Source of the DNA: Geitlerinema sp. PCC 7407
Lineage (GTDB): Bacteria > Cyanobacteriota > Cyanobacteriia > PCC-7407
NCBI RefSeq assembly: GCF_000317045.1
Contig: NC_019703.1
Span: forward strand, 4,617,112-4,681,111
Direction of reading: 5' to 3'
DNA: 64,000 nt
The position numbers and the translations under genes are program-made. Positions 46,350 through 54,438 of this stretch are shown here, piece by piece. The notes beneath the pieces were generated by a model, which was not told the DNA's origin, made no database searches, and was given only the letters and a program-made list of their open reading frames with translations. The stretch's first letter is position 1; every line of letters starts with the position of its first letter.

Positions 46350-47741
46350 ATGACGGGCAAACCTCTTTCTAGCAGCTTTTTGAGACTGATCTCTGCTGAC
46401 CCCCAGTCGGCTGCGTGCTACCCCCTGCTTCCCCACTACTCCATCGAGATCGGCCGCGATCCGAGCTGCCAAATCGTCCTGGACTCAGTGCTCTACGGCA
46501 TGGTTTCTCGCCGCCACGCCCTGATTCGGCCTGTGGTTGGGGGAGACGGAGACTCCCACTGGGAAATCTGCGACCTCAACAGCGCCAACGGCACCTACGT
46601 CAACGGGCAGCGCCTGCTGGGGTGTCGCAGTTTGCAGCCGGGCGATCGCATTTTGCTAGGGCAAAACGGCCCAGAATTTTTGCTCGATCGGGGACGAATG
46701 CCCCCGGCCGAGGACAGCCGATCTACCTCCTTTTCGAGGCCGGAGGCGAGCCCCAAGCCAGCCCTGTCCGCCGTGGTTTCCAGCGAGGTCCAGCTCACCC
46801 CCAAATCCACGCGCGAAGAAGCGACCTTTAGCCAGCTTTTTCCCATCTTTTCCACGGGCCGCGATCTGCCCCGCAAGGCCTACTTGCTGCCCGGCATCGT
46901 GACGGTGAGCTGCGTGGTGCTGATGTTTGCCTCCGTCGGCGACGCCATGGTGTTTAACGTGCTGCTGGCGGGCTATCTGGCCAGCGCGGCCTACTATTTC
47001 GTCTACCAGCTGTGCGGCAAACACAAGCCCTGGTGGCTGCTGGTGGGGGTGATGGGGGCCATGGTGCTGCTGCTGACCAGCCCCGTTCTGCCGGTTTTCC
47101 TAACTGTGTTTCGGGAAATCTTGCCGGGACGCCTGCCGGTGGAGGGGGAAGTAGTGAGCTTCCCGATGCTGCTGGTGCGCATGTTTTTTGGCGCCGGACT
47201 GATGGAGGAAATTCTCAAGTCTTTGCCGGTGCTGGTGCTGTGGTGGCTGGGGCGGCAGCTGCGATCGCCCTGGCGCGATCGCATCGGCATCTGGGAGCCC
47301 CTCGACGGCATATTGGTCGGGTGCGCGGCAGCCGTGGGCTTTACCCTGCTGGAAACCCTCGATCAGTACGTGCCTTCGATGATCGAAAGCGCCAGCACCG
47401 CAGACAGCTCCGGCGAGCTGCTGGGGCTCCAGCTTCTGATTCCCCGGATTTTGGGCTCCATTGCTGGGCACATGGCCTACAGCGGCTACCTGGGCTATTT
47501 CATTGGCCTGAGCGTTCTCAAGCCCGCCAATCGCTGGTCAAGCCTGAGCGTCGGCTACCTGAGCGCTGCCGGTCTGCACGCCCTGTGGAATACCACGGGC
47601 GTTGTGAGCGGCTTGATTTTGGCGGTGGTGGGGGTAGTGTCCTATGCCTTTTTGGGCGCCGCCATTCTCAAGGCCCGCGCCCTCTCGCCGACGCGATCGC
47701 AGAATTTTGCCACCCAGTTTTCCCGGCGATCGCGCCGCTAA
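46350..47741 (+). CDS. FHA domain fused to a PrsW-type intramembrane protease
   Basis: A 463-residue fusion. Residues about 20-115 form an FHA phosphopeptide-binding domain (IGRDPSCQIVLDS, VSRRHALI, DLNSANGTYVNGQRL). A Ser/Thr/Pro linker follows. The C-terminal half is a multi-helix PrsW-like membrane domain with its conserved motifs: MEEILKSLPVL, LDGILVGCAAAVGFTLLET, AGHMAYSGYLGYF and GLHALWN. PrsW cleaves an anti-sigma factor in Bacillus. The FHA part suggests control by Ser/Thr phosphorylation. It has no obvious anti-sigma partner gene nearby. Confidence 0.85.
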   Translation: MTGKPLSSSFLRLISADPQSAACYPLLPHYSIEIGRDPSCQIVLDSVLYGMVSRRHALIRPVVGGDGDSHWEICDLNSANGTYVNGQRLLGCRSLQPGDRILLGQNGPEFLLDRGRMPPAEDSRSTSFSRPEASPKPALSAVVSSEVQLTPKSTREEATFSQLFPIFSTGRDLPRKAYLLPGIVTVSCVVLMFASVGDAMVFNVLLAGYLASAAYYFVYQLCGKHKPWWLLVGVMGAMVLLLTSPVLPVFLTVFREILPGRLPVEGEVVSFPMLLVRMFFGAGLMEEILKSLPVLVLWWLGRQLRSPWRDRIGIWEPLDGILVGCAAAVGFTLLETLDQYVPSMIESASTADSSGELLGLQLLIPRILGSIAGHMAYSGYLGYFIGLSVLKPANRWSSLSVGYLSAAGLHALWNTTGVVSGLILAVVGVVSYAFLGAAILKARALSPTRSQNFATQFSRRSRR

Positions 47742-47897
47742 ACCCCGGCAAAATCAGCATCTTCGGACCAAATTTCGCCATCCTTCCCAAAGATCTGCCT
47801 TTTGCCAGAAATTTGGTCAGCTTACTTGGCGATCGCTGGGGATAGGGCTACGCTAGCCTCAATTGTGAGCCTCGGGCGATCGCCCGGAGGAGCGGCG

Positions 47898-48131
47898 ATG
47901 TCTACCTCCATTCCCCAAACCTGCCCCATCTGCGGCGTCAGAATCGAACCCGCCCCGGGGGGCGATCGGGTTCTGTTTTCGTCCGGTGCGCCGGGCACCC
48001 GCGCCAAGCTGTGGGCCCGCGTCTGCCGCTACGTGGACAAACCGGGCTGCATCAACCAAAACCGCGACGAGGTCGACGAGATCAAGCCCTCAGACTACTA
48101 CCACCCCGACCCCCTGTCTGGTCTGCCCTAG
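47898..48131 (+). CDS. Small four-cysteine putative zinc protein (77 aa)
   Basis: A 77-residue protein with Cys9, Cys12, Cys43 and Cys51, a spacing that could hold a zinc ion (CPICGVRIE ... VCRYVDKPGC). The last residues are acidic and contain tyrosines. It has a good GGAGGAG ribosome site and overlaps the end of the convergent TRAP permease by four bases. Function unknown; probably a cyanobacterial conserved small protein. Confidence 0.65.
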   Translation: MSTSIPQTCPICGVRIEPAPGGDRVLFSSGAPGTRAKLWARVCRYVDKPGCINQNRDEVDEIKPSDYYHPDPLSGLP

Positions 48132-49471
48132 AGCGGCTGGCTCAGGCTCGGCAAAAAATTCACCAAGCCCGGAAACACGATCACCAGCAGCAGCACCAGC
48201 AGCTGCAAAATCACGAAGGGCACCGCTCCCCGGTAAATGTCTCCCGTCGTAATCTCTGGGGGCGATACCCCGCGCAAATAAAAGAGCGCAAAGCCAAAGG
48301 GCGGGGTCAAAAATGATGTCTGGAGGTTGGTTGCCAGCACGACGCCATACCAGACCAGATCGAGATTGAGCTGCTGGGCCACCGGCACAAACAGCGGCAC
48401 CACAATAAAGGCAATCTCGAAAAAGTCGATAAAGAACCCGAGCAAAAACACCGTCAGCATACTGACCACCAGGAAGCCCACCTGGCCGCCCGGCAGGTTC
48501 GACAGCACATCGAACATGAAGCGATCGCCGTTGAGCCCGCGAAACACCAGGCTAAACGCGGTCGAGCCCAGCAGAATAAACATCACCATAGTGGTCGTGC
48601 GCAGCGTCACATCGCACACTTGGCGCAGTGACTGCCAGCTCAGCTTGCGGTTGACCGCCGCCAGCACCATCGCCCCCAGGGCTCCCACCGCTCCCGCCTC
48701 CGTCGGCGTCGCATAGCCAAAGAAAATACTGCCCAGCACCAGCAAAATCAGGGCCAAAGGCGGCAGCATCACCTGGATCATCCGCAGCCCCAGCGCCCGA
48801 CCGCCAATGTTGCGCACCTCCGGCGGCAGTGGCGGCGCCGCGTCCGGCTTGAGAAACGCCACCACCAGCACGTGGACCGCAAACACTCCCGAGATCAGCA
48901 GTCCCGGAATCACCGACCCAATGAACAGGTCCCCCACCGAAACGCCCAGCTGATCGCCCAGCACCACCAGCACGATGCTGGGCGGAATGATCTGGCCCAG
49001 AGTCCCCGACGCCGCAATTACCCCCGTCGCGAGCTGCTTGTTGTAGCCGTAGCGCAGCATGGTCGGCAGCGAAATCAGGCCCATGGCCACCACCGTCGCC
49101 GCCACGACTCCCGTCGTCGCCGCCAGCAGCGCGCCCACCAGCACCACCGCCAGGGCTAGGCCGCCCCGGACCCGGCCAAACAGAATGCCAATGGTCTCCA
49201 GCAGCCGCTCGGCAATCCCCGATCGCTCCAGCATGGAGCCCATGAAGATGAAGTAGGGAATGGCCAGGAGCGTGAAGTTGCTCATGATGCCAAAAATCCG
49301 CTGGGGCATGGCCGTCATGAAAATCGGGTCAAAGACGCCCAGGGCCACGCCCACAATGCCAAAGGCGATCGCCACCGCCCCCAGGGAGAAGGCGACCGGG
49401 TACCCCATGGACAAAAAGACCAGCGCTCCCACAAACATTGTGGGACCAAGCCATTCAAAGGGCAGACTCAT
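48128..49471 (-). CDS. TRAP transporter large permease (DctM)
   Basis: The 447-residue large membrane subunit of a TRAP transporter, driving ion-coupled uptake of organic acids or similar solutes. It has about twelve hydrophobic segments and recognisable DctM landmarks: FTLLAIPYFIFMGSMLERSG, GALLAATTGVVAATVVAMGL, ASGTLGQIIPPSIVLVVLGD and LTPPFGFALFYLRGV. It overlaps its small-subunit partner by 17 bases. No DctP solute-binding gene is adjacent, so the substrate is unknown. Confidence 0.93.
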   Translation of the reverse strand: MSLPFEWLGPTMFVGALVFLSMGYPVAFSLGAVAIAFGIVGVALGVFDPIFMTAMPQRIFGIMSNFTLLAIPYFIFMGSMLERSGIAERLLETIGILFGRVRGGLALAVVLVGALLAATTGVVAATVVAMGLISLPTMLRYGYNKQLATGVIAASGTLGQIIPPSIVLVVLGDQLGVSVGDLFIGSVIPGLLISGVFAVHVLVVAFLKPDAAPPLPPEVRNIGGRALGLRMIQVMLPPLALILLVLGSIFFGYATPTEAGAVGALGAMVLAAVNRKLSWQSLRQVCDVTLRTTTMVMFILLGSTAFSLVFRGLNGDRFMFDVLSNLPGGQVGFLVVSMLTVFLLGFFIDFFEIAFIVVPLFVPVAQQLNLDLVWYGVVLATNLQTSFLTPPFGFALFYLRGVSPPEITTGDIYRGAVPFVILQLLVLLLVIVFPGLVNFLPSLSQPL

Positions 49472-50012
49472 GCTCTTCCTCCGCTGGGGGTTGCTGAACG
49501 CCTTTTAGTACCGCAATGTTTTTGATCGCATTGGCAAAGCCCTGCAAGATCAGCAGCCCAAAGCCCACCAGAATCATGGTTTTGATCGGGTAGAGGGGCA
49601 GACCGCCTGGATCCGGCGACATTTCACGAATTTGCCAGGAGATCTTTACCGTGTCCCAGGAAACCCAGATCACCATGATGCAAAACGGAATCAGAAATCC
49701 GAGATTGCCGATCAAGTCTGCGAGGGCTTTGCGCTTGGCTGACCAGCCACTGTAAAACACATCCACCCGCACGTGCTCGTTGTGTCTGAGGCCGTAGGCC
49801 GCGCCCAGCAAAAAGACGAGGTCAAAGAGCTGCCACTGAGTCTCGATCAGGGCATTGGAGCTGAGATTTTGGCCGATGGCCTGACCGACGTAGCGCCCGA
49901 TCACGTTCCAGACGCCAATCAGCACCATCAAGAGCACCACACCGGTCATGAAGCGCCCGACATACTCATTGAGCTGATCAATCCACCTGGCTATTCGAAG
50001 CAGTTGCTGCAC
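49455..50012 (-). CDS. TRAP transporter small permease (DctQ)
   Basis: A 185-residue protein with four membrane helices, the DctQ-type small subunit that pairs with DctM. Landmarks are ARWIDQLNEYVGRFMTG, ALIETQWQLFDLVFLLGAAY and LRHNEHVRVDVFY (the conserved RxHxHVRVD-like motif after helix 2). The GTG at 50012 is chosen because GGAAGGAAAC precedes it and the length fits; the open frame continues upstream but is not family-like. It overlaps the DctM gene, so the two are translationally coupled. Confidence 0.85.
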   Translation of the reverse strand: MQQLLRIARWIDQLNEYVGRFMTGVVLLMVLIGVWNVIGRYVGQAIGQNLSSNALIETQWQLFDLVFLLGAAYGLRHNEHVRVDVFYSGWSAKRKALADLIGNLGFLIPFCIMVIWVSWDTVKISWQIREMSPDPGGLPLYPIKTMILVGFGLLILQGFANAIKNIAVLKGVQQPPAEEEHESAL

Positions 50013-50366
50013 GACGTTTCCTTCCCTAGCGTCGATGGGATGTGTTCTCGAGGGGGCGGCAAGCTGGCTCAGCGTGAGGATGGGAGCGGGCTCCCAATGA
50101 GTCATGCGCCCCGTCCCCCAAGCACCACGCAGTGAATTTGTATCCCTTGGGGGATGTTTCTCTGGAGCACTGAAGGGCAGTAGTATTTTAAGCCCTGGGT
50201 GGAGCGGCTCAGATTGAGCAGATGGGCGATCGCGATTTCCAGCGCGATAGAATTTTTCTGGGCACGCTGGTTGGTACCCACGTTCTGGGGGCGCGATCGC
50301 CGGGATCGGGGCGTCGAGCACCTGCCGTCAGCGCCTAGCCGTTGCACCCCGCTGGTCGAGGTTTCC

Positions 50367-50744
50367 ATGGAACTCCAAAAACAGTTGAGCCAACAGCGCG
50401 TCAAACATATTGTGAGTAGCTATCAGCTCAAGGGTGACGCTGTGGGTCAGCGGGCGCAAGCCTTTGAAGCAGTCATGGCTGCCTTGCTGAGCCGTTATCC
50501 TGCGCCGCTGATCGAGCTGGCGCTGGTAGAGACGCTCACGGAGCTGTGGCGCTCTGTGCCGCTGGTGCGGGGACAGGCATTTTTGGAGCAGGTGCAGGCC
50601 AAGCTGGTCTACTGGGAGGGGCACCCCATCGTGAGCACAGTCACCCCCCAGCAGTTTCGGCAGGTCACGGGGCTAGACCCCAGCCCCATTTTCGGATCGT
50701 CCTCGGAGCTGCCGCCCCAGGAGTCAACGGTGCCGCCGTTCTGA
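50367..50744 (+). CDS. Conserved hypothetical helical protein (125 aa)
   Basis: A 125-residue mainly helical soluble protein starting MELQKQLSQQRVKHIVSSYQ. A conserved-looking block is ALLSRYPAPLIELALVETLTELWRSVPLVRG, and the tail is Pro/Ser-rich. It may be a small cyanobacterial protein of unknown function. The upstream frame to 50199 is open but unlikely to be translated. It overlaps the end of the convergent comF gene by 21 bases. Confidence 0.6.
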   Translation: MELQKQLSQQRVKHIVSSYQLKGDAVGQRAQAFEAVMAALLSRYPAPLIELALVETLTELWRSVPLVRGQAFLEQVQAKLVYWEGHPIVSTVTPQQFRQVTGLDPSPIFGSSSELPPQESTVPPF

Positions 50745-51425
50745 AGAGAGCGCGGGCCAGGGCGGACGGGAGGTGGCGATCGCCGCAATGCCATAGACCG
50801 GGTAACCGTGGTGTCTTAGGACTTGGGCAGCGGCCTGAACGGTGGCCCCAGTGGTGTAGATGTCATCGAGCAGCAAGATCGGCACAGGAGCGCTCCCCCG
50901 AAGATCGGGTCCCAGGCCAAAGGCCCCAGCCAGCTGGGCCGCGCGATCGCGACTTCCCAGGCGGTGCAGGGCCTCGGTGGAGCGCTGGCGCAGCAGCCCG
51001 CGCGATCGCAGGGGCAGTCCCGTCTGCTGACAAAACTGGCGCGCCAAGAGCTCGGCCTGGTTGTAGCCGCGCTGGCGCTGCTTGTCGGGGTGCAGCGGAA
51101 TCGGCACCACCGCCAGAGACGCCGGAAAGCGCGGGGCCTCAGCCAGCCACGCCTCGGCCAGCCAGTCTCCTAGGGGCTGCGCGATCTGGGGCTGCTGGTC
51201 GTACTTGAAGGCGGCGATCGCCCGCTTCAGCGGTCCGGTGTACTGGCCCCACACCTGCAACACCAGCCCGTCTTGGCGCCAGGTCAGGGGCGATCGCTGG
51301 CAGCGCCGGATCTGCTGCTGGCAGTCGCGGCAGAGGGTCTGGTCCGCTGGCCGCTGGCACAGCGGGCAAACAGACTTGAGAAATAGCGAGAGCAAACCAG
51401 AGAAGGCAGCGGTCCAGCGGGCCAT
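50724..51425 (-). CDS. comF: ComF-family phosphoribosyltransferase
   Basis: ComF proteins are linked to natural DNA uptake. The 233-residue protein has the two-cysteine-pair zinc module near its start (CPLCQRPADQTLCRDC), the helix segment PLKRAIAAFKYDQ, RQRGYNQAELLA and the C-terminal PRPP-binding motif ILLLDDIYTTGATVQ. The role is probably an amidophosphoribosyltransferase-like step in ssDNA handling. Natural transformation is common in cyanobacteria, but no other com genes are here. Confidence 0.9.
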   Translation of the reverse strand: MARWTAAFSGLLSLFLKSVCPLCQRPADQTLCRDCQQQIRRCQRSPLTWRQDGLVLQVWGQYTGPLKRAIAAFKYDQQPQIAQPLGDWLAEAWLAEAPRFPASLAVVPIPLHPDKQRQRGYNQAELLARQFCQQTGLPLRSRGLLRQRSTEALHRLGSRDRAAQLAGAFGLGPDLRGSAPVPILLLDDIYTTGATVQAAAQVLRHHGYPVYGIAAIATSRPPWPALSSERRHR

Positions 51426-51509
51426 GGCACCATCCTGTTGTCTTTTTCTCAGGATGCACGCCATCAGAGAAAAACCATCAAGGCCTCACCGAGCTTTCTG
51501 CTGGAATGC

Positions 51510-51629
51510 TTCCAAGGGTGTGGAAGTCGCCCAGGAAGATCTGGGTCCAGTTCCAAGGGTGTGGAAGTTGCCAAACGGTGCCCAAAGTTGCCCAAGAAGA
51601 TCTAAGTCCAGTTCCAAGGGTGTGGAAGT
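51510..51629 (+). repeat. Three copies of an 18-bp repeat with internal inverted symmetry
   Basis: TTCCAAGGGTGTGGAAGT occurs at 51510-51527, 51551-51568 and 51612-51629. The core TTCCA-N6-TGGAA is itself an inverted repeat. Copies 2 and 3 share 61-base-spaced flanks (including a TCCAG before and AACGGTG after); the first copy lacks about 20 bases of the flank. The short period and inverted core fit a short tandem repeat family rather than CRISPR. Confidence 0.85.
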
Positions 51630-51732
51630 TGCCGAACGGTGTCTAGGGGCGATCGCCCACCGTCTTACCGCCTGACTTTGGATCCCTTGGCAGCGTGGCA
51701 GATAGGGCTGCCGTTCTCTCGGGGGAAGTCCG

Positions 51733-51738
51733 TACAAT
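51733..51738 (+). promoter_or_regulatory. Candidate -10 of the PEP-synthase-like gene
   Basis: TACAAT lies 32 bases before the GTG at 51770, which would give a very short leader. A -35 is not obvious. Confidence 0.3.
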
Positions 51739-51769
51739 CAAAGGCAACACGTCCACTCTTCGTCACCCC

Positions 51770-54211
51770 GTGAGCATTCTTCATTGGCTTGGGCAGATTC
51801 CGTTCGCAGACCGAGCAGCCGTTGGGGAGGGGGCCTTTTATCTCAGCCGTCTGGGGGAAAAAGGATATCCAATCCTGCCGGGATTTGTGGTGCCAGCCCG
51901 AGCATTTCGGGGATTTTTGGAAACGATTGATTGGCTAGAACCGCTGTTTACCGATTTTTCGACCTCCTCGCTCCACCTCGATATCAACAATCCGCGACAA
52001 TTGCAGGCGATCGCCCAGCAAATTCGCCACGTTTTCCAGGCCACCGAGCTGGCAGCGGACTGGCTGGAGGCCCTCGAAGGGGCACTGCAAGAGCTGCGCG
52101 ACCAGACCACGGGGGAGATCTCAGCTCTGGTGCTGCGGCCCTCCATTGGTCTGGCCCACGCCTCGGACTCTTTTCCCAGCCTCCAGGCCCAGAGCCTGAT
52201 CGAGCCTCGGCTGTGCGCGAGTCACGTCTCCGCCGTAGCCACCATGCTCAAGGCCCTCTGGGCCAGCGCTTTTCGAGCCCAGACTTTGCTCTACTGGCAG
52301 CGCAGCGGCATTGAGCTGCAAAATATTCAGCTCGCGGTGATGGTGCAGCCAGTGCAGCCCGCGATCGCCAGCGGATTTTTGGAGATGAGCAATCAGCAGC
52401 TGGCGCTGCAAGCCTGCTGGGGCCACGAGTGGGCGCTGCTGCGGGGGGAGGTGAGCCCAGACTGCTACTGGGTCGAGCCGGGTCAGGGTACGACGCTCTA
52501 CCAACCTGGCTGGAAACCCCTAGCCTACGGCCTAGAGACTGAGATTCCTCAGGCCAGCCCGGCTCTAGAGCAGTGGTTGCCGGAGCCAAGCCCGATGATG
52601 CCCTACGTTTTAGACGCTGCTTACCAAACTCGAATGGTCCTGAGGGACGAGGTGCTAGAGCAGATCGTCCAGCTAGGGCTGCGGCTGCATGTGGCCTTTG
52701 GAAATACGTTTCGGTGGACCTGGGTGCTCGGGCGGGCAGGCCGTGAGCCGAGGCTGTGCCTGAGCCAGGTAGACGCGGCGATCGCTCCGCCCGAGCCCGT
52801 CGCGGGCCAAGCGCGATCGCTTGCCGTAGCGCTGCCATCCCCCAACGCGGCGGAGCCAAAGATCAAGCCTGCCTCGACGCCTCCTGTTCTCCAGGGCATT
52901 GCGGCGGCGCCCGGACAGGCGATCGCGCCGGTGCACGTCATCACAGAGGCTGAGCTACTTCCGTCCTCGGCCCCGGCTGGCACGATCTGGGTGGCGGCGT
53001 CCATTCACCCGGACTGGCTGCCAGCGCTGCGCCATGCAGCCGGCATCATCGCAGAGCAGGGGGGGCGGGCCAGCCACGGCGCGATTTTGGCGCGGGAGCT
53101 GGGGATTCCGGCGGTGGTGGGGGCGGCGGGGGCGCTGGAGGCGGTCCGCTCGGGCGAAGTGCTGCTGCTTGATGGCGATCGCGGCCTGGTTTTTCGATCG
53201 CCGACCCCCGAGACATCTACCGATCGCCTAGCTCAGGTGACTTTTCCCAATGGCCAGCGTCGCCCGGTAGCAGACTCCGGCGCTCCCCATCCCAAGCCAC
53301 TGCCGCCGACGGCCACCCAGATTTGGGCCGCCGTGAGCCAGGTATCGTCCCTGGAGCGGCTGCGCGATCAGCCGGTGGATGGCATTGGCCTGTTGCGCAG
53401 TGAGCTGATGCTGGTGGATCTGATGGCGGGGCGATCGCTGGCGGACTGGCTCCAGGATCCGGCGGATGTTGTGGCCCGCTTGGCCGAGCGCATTGAGCGC
53501 TTTGCGGCGGCGATCGCCCCTCGGCCCTTGTTCTACCGCAGCCTTGACCTGCGGGCCCACGAGTTTCCCCAGTTCCTCGGCGAGGGCACCAGCGCCAATC
53601 CGGTGCTGGGCCAGCGCGGGGCCTACCGCTACCAGGTTCACCCCCAGCTGTTTGAGCTGGAGCTGGCGGCCCTGGGAGCGGTGCTGGCGCGCGGGCTGGA
53701 CAATCTGCGGCTGCTGATCCCTTTTGTGCGCAGCGTGGAAGAGTTTCGGTTTTGTCGCCAGCGGGTCGAGGCGGCGGGGCTGCGCCGCCAGGGCACATTT
53801 CAGCTGTGGATCATGGCTGAAGTCCCCTCGGTGCTGTTGCTGATGGCGGACTACGTGGAGGCGGGGGTGCAGGGCTTTTCCATTGGCACCAATGATCTAA
53901 CCCAGCTGCTGCTGGGGGCCGATCGGGACGATGCCGCCCTGGCCCAAGCCTACACGGCCCAGCATCCGGCGGTGCGGCGGGCGATCGCCCAGATTCTCCA
54001 GACGGCGCGCCAGCATCGGGTGCCCTGCGCTGTGTGTGGCCAAGCGGTGACGGACTTTCCGGATTTGATCGCGGAATGGGTGCAGGCAGGAGCGACGGCC
54101 CTGGTGGTGGAGCCCGAGGCGATCGCCGCCACCCAGCGCGTCCTCTATCAGGCCGAGCAGCAGATCCTTTTACAGTGGGCTCAGCAGCAGCGACACCAAG
54201 AATCCTTCTAG
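51770..54211 (+). CDS. PEP-synthase/PPDK-like protein with eroded ATP-grasp half
   Basis: About 813 residues. The N-terminus resembles the start of cyanobacterial PEP-synthase (FYLSRLGEKGYPILPGFVVPA). But in the ATP-binding half the usual RSSATAED segment is replaced by VLRPSIGLAHASD, and later ATP-grasp motifs are not recognisable. The swivelling phosphohistidine domain is intact (GGRASHGAILARELGIPAVVG, near 440-470), as is the C-terminal PEP/pyruvate barrel (LLRSELMLVD, YRSLDLRAHE, NPVLGQRGAYR, SIGTNDLTQLLLGADRD, and an active-site-type Cys in PCAVCGQA). It may take phosphate from PEP without ATP, or be a regulator. The start is GTG at 51770; 51695 is an alternative. Confidence 0.75.
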   Translation: MSILHWLGQIPFADRAAVGEGAFYLSRLGEKGYPILPGFVVPARAFRGFLETIDWLEPLFTDFSTSSLHLDINNPRQLQAIAQQIRHVFQATELAADWLEALEGALQELRDQTTGEISALVLRPSIGLAHASDSFPSLQAQSLIEPRLCASHVSAVATMLKALWASAFRAQTLLYWQRSGIELQNIQLAVMVQPVQPAIASGFLEMSNQQLALQACWGHEWALLRGEVSPDCYWVEPGQGTTLYQPGWKPLAYGLETEIPQASPALEQWLPEPSPMMPYVLDAAYQTRMVLRDEVLEQIVQLGLRLHVAFGNTFRWTWVLGRAGREPRLCLSQVDAAIAPPEPVAGQARSLAVALPSPNAAEPKIKPASTPPVLQGIAAAPGQAIAPVHVITEAELLPSSAPAGTIWVAASIHPDWLPALRHAAGIIAEQGGRASHGAILARELGIPAVVGAAGALEAVRSGEVLLLDGDRGLVFRSPTPETSTDRLAQVTFPNGQRRPVADSGAPHPKPLPPTATQIWAAVSQVSSLERLRDQPVDGIGLLRSELMLVDLMAGRSLADWLQDPADVVARLAERIERFAAAIAPRPLFYRSLDLRAHEFPQFLGEGTSANPVLGQRGAYRYQVHPQLFELELAALGAVLARGLDNLRLLIPFVRSVEEFRFCRQRVEAAGLRRQGTFQLWIMAEVPSVLLLMADYVEAGVQGFSIGTNDLTQLLLGADRDDAALAQAYTAQHPAVRRAIAQILQTARQHRVPCAVCGQAVTDFPDLIAEWVQAGATALVVEPEAIAATQRVLYQAEQQILLQWAQQQRHQESF

Positions 54212-54438
54212 TGCTGGGTCGGTCTGCTGGGTCAAACCCCCCTTGCAAAGCACAAAACCACTCAGGGGACGCTGCTACAATCCTGTTACTCTTTTGAGGA
54301 GCCCTTGGGCACGGCCAGGTGGCAGTCCAAGGCGCGCGATCGCCCCCTTCAGGGATCGTCTCCCCTCAGCGCTGACTCGGTACTGGCGCGATCGCCCTCA
54401 GAGCGCGATCGCTGTCCCTCGCTCTCCCCTCCCGCACC

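Noticed and set aside
51510-51629. Possible CRISPR array
   Set aside because: Only three copies, an 18-base unit, spacings of 41 and 61 bases, and the spacers are partly repeated themselves; no cas genes are nearby.
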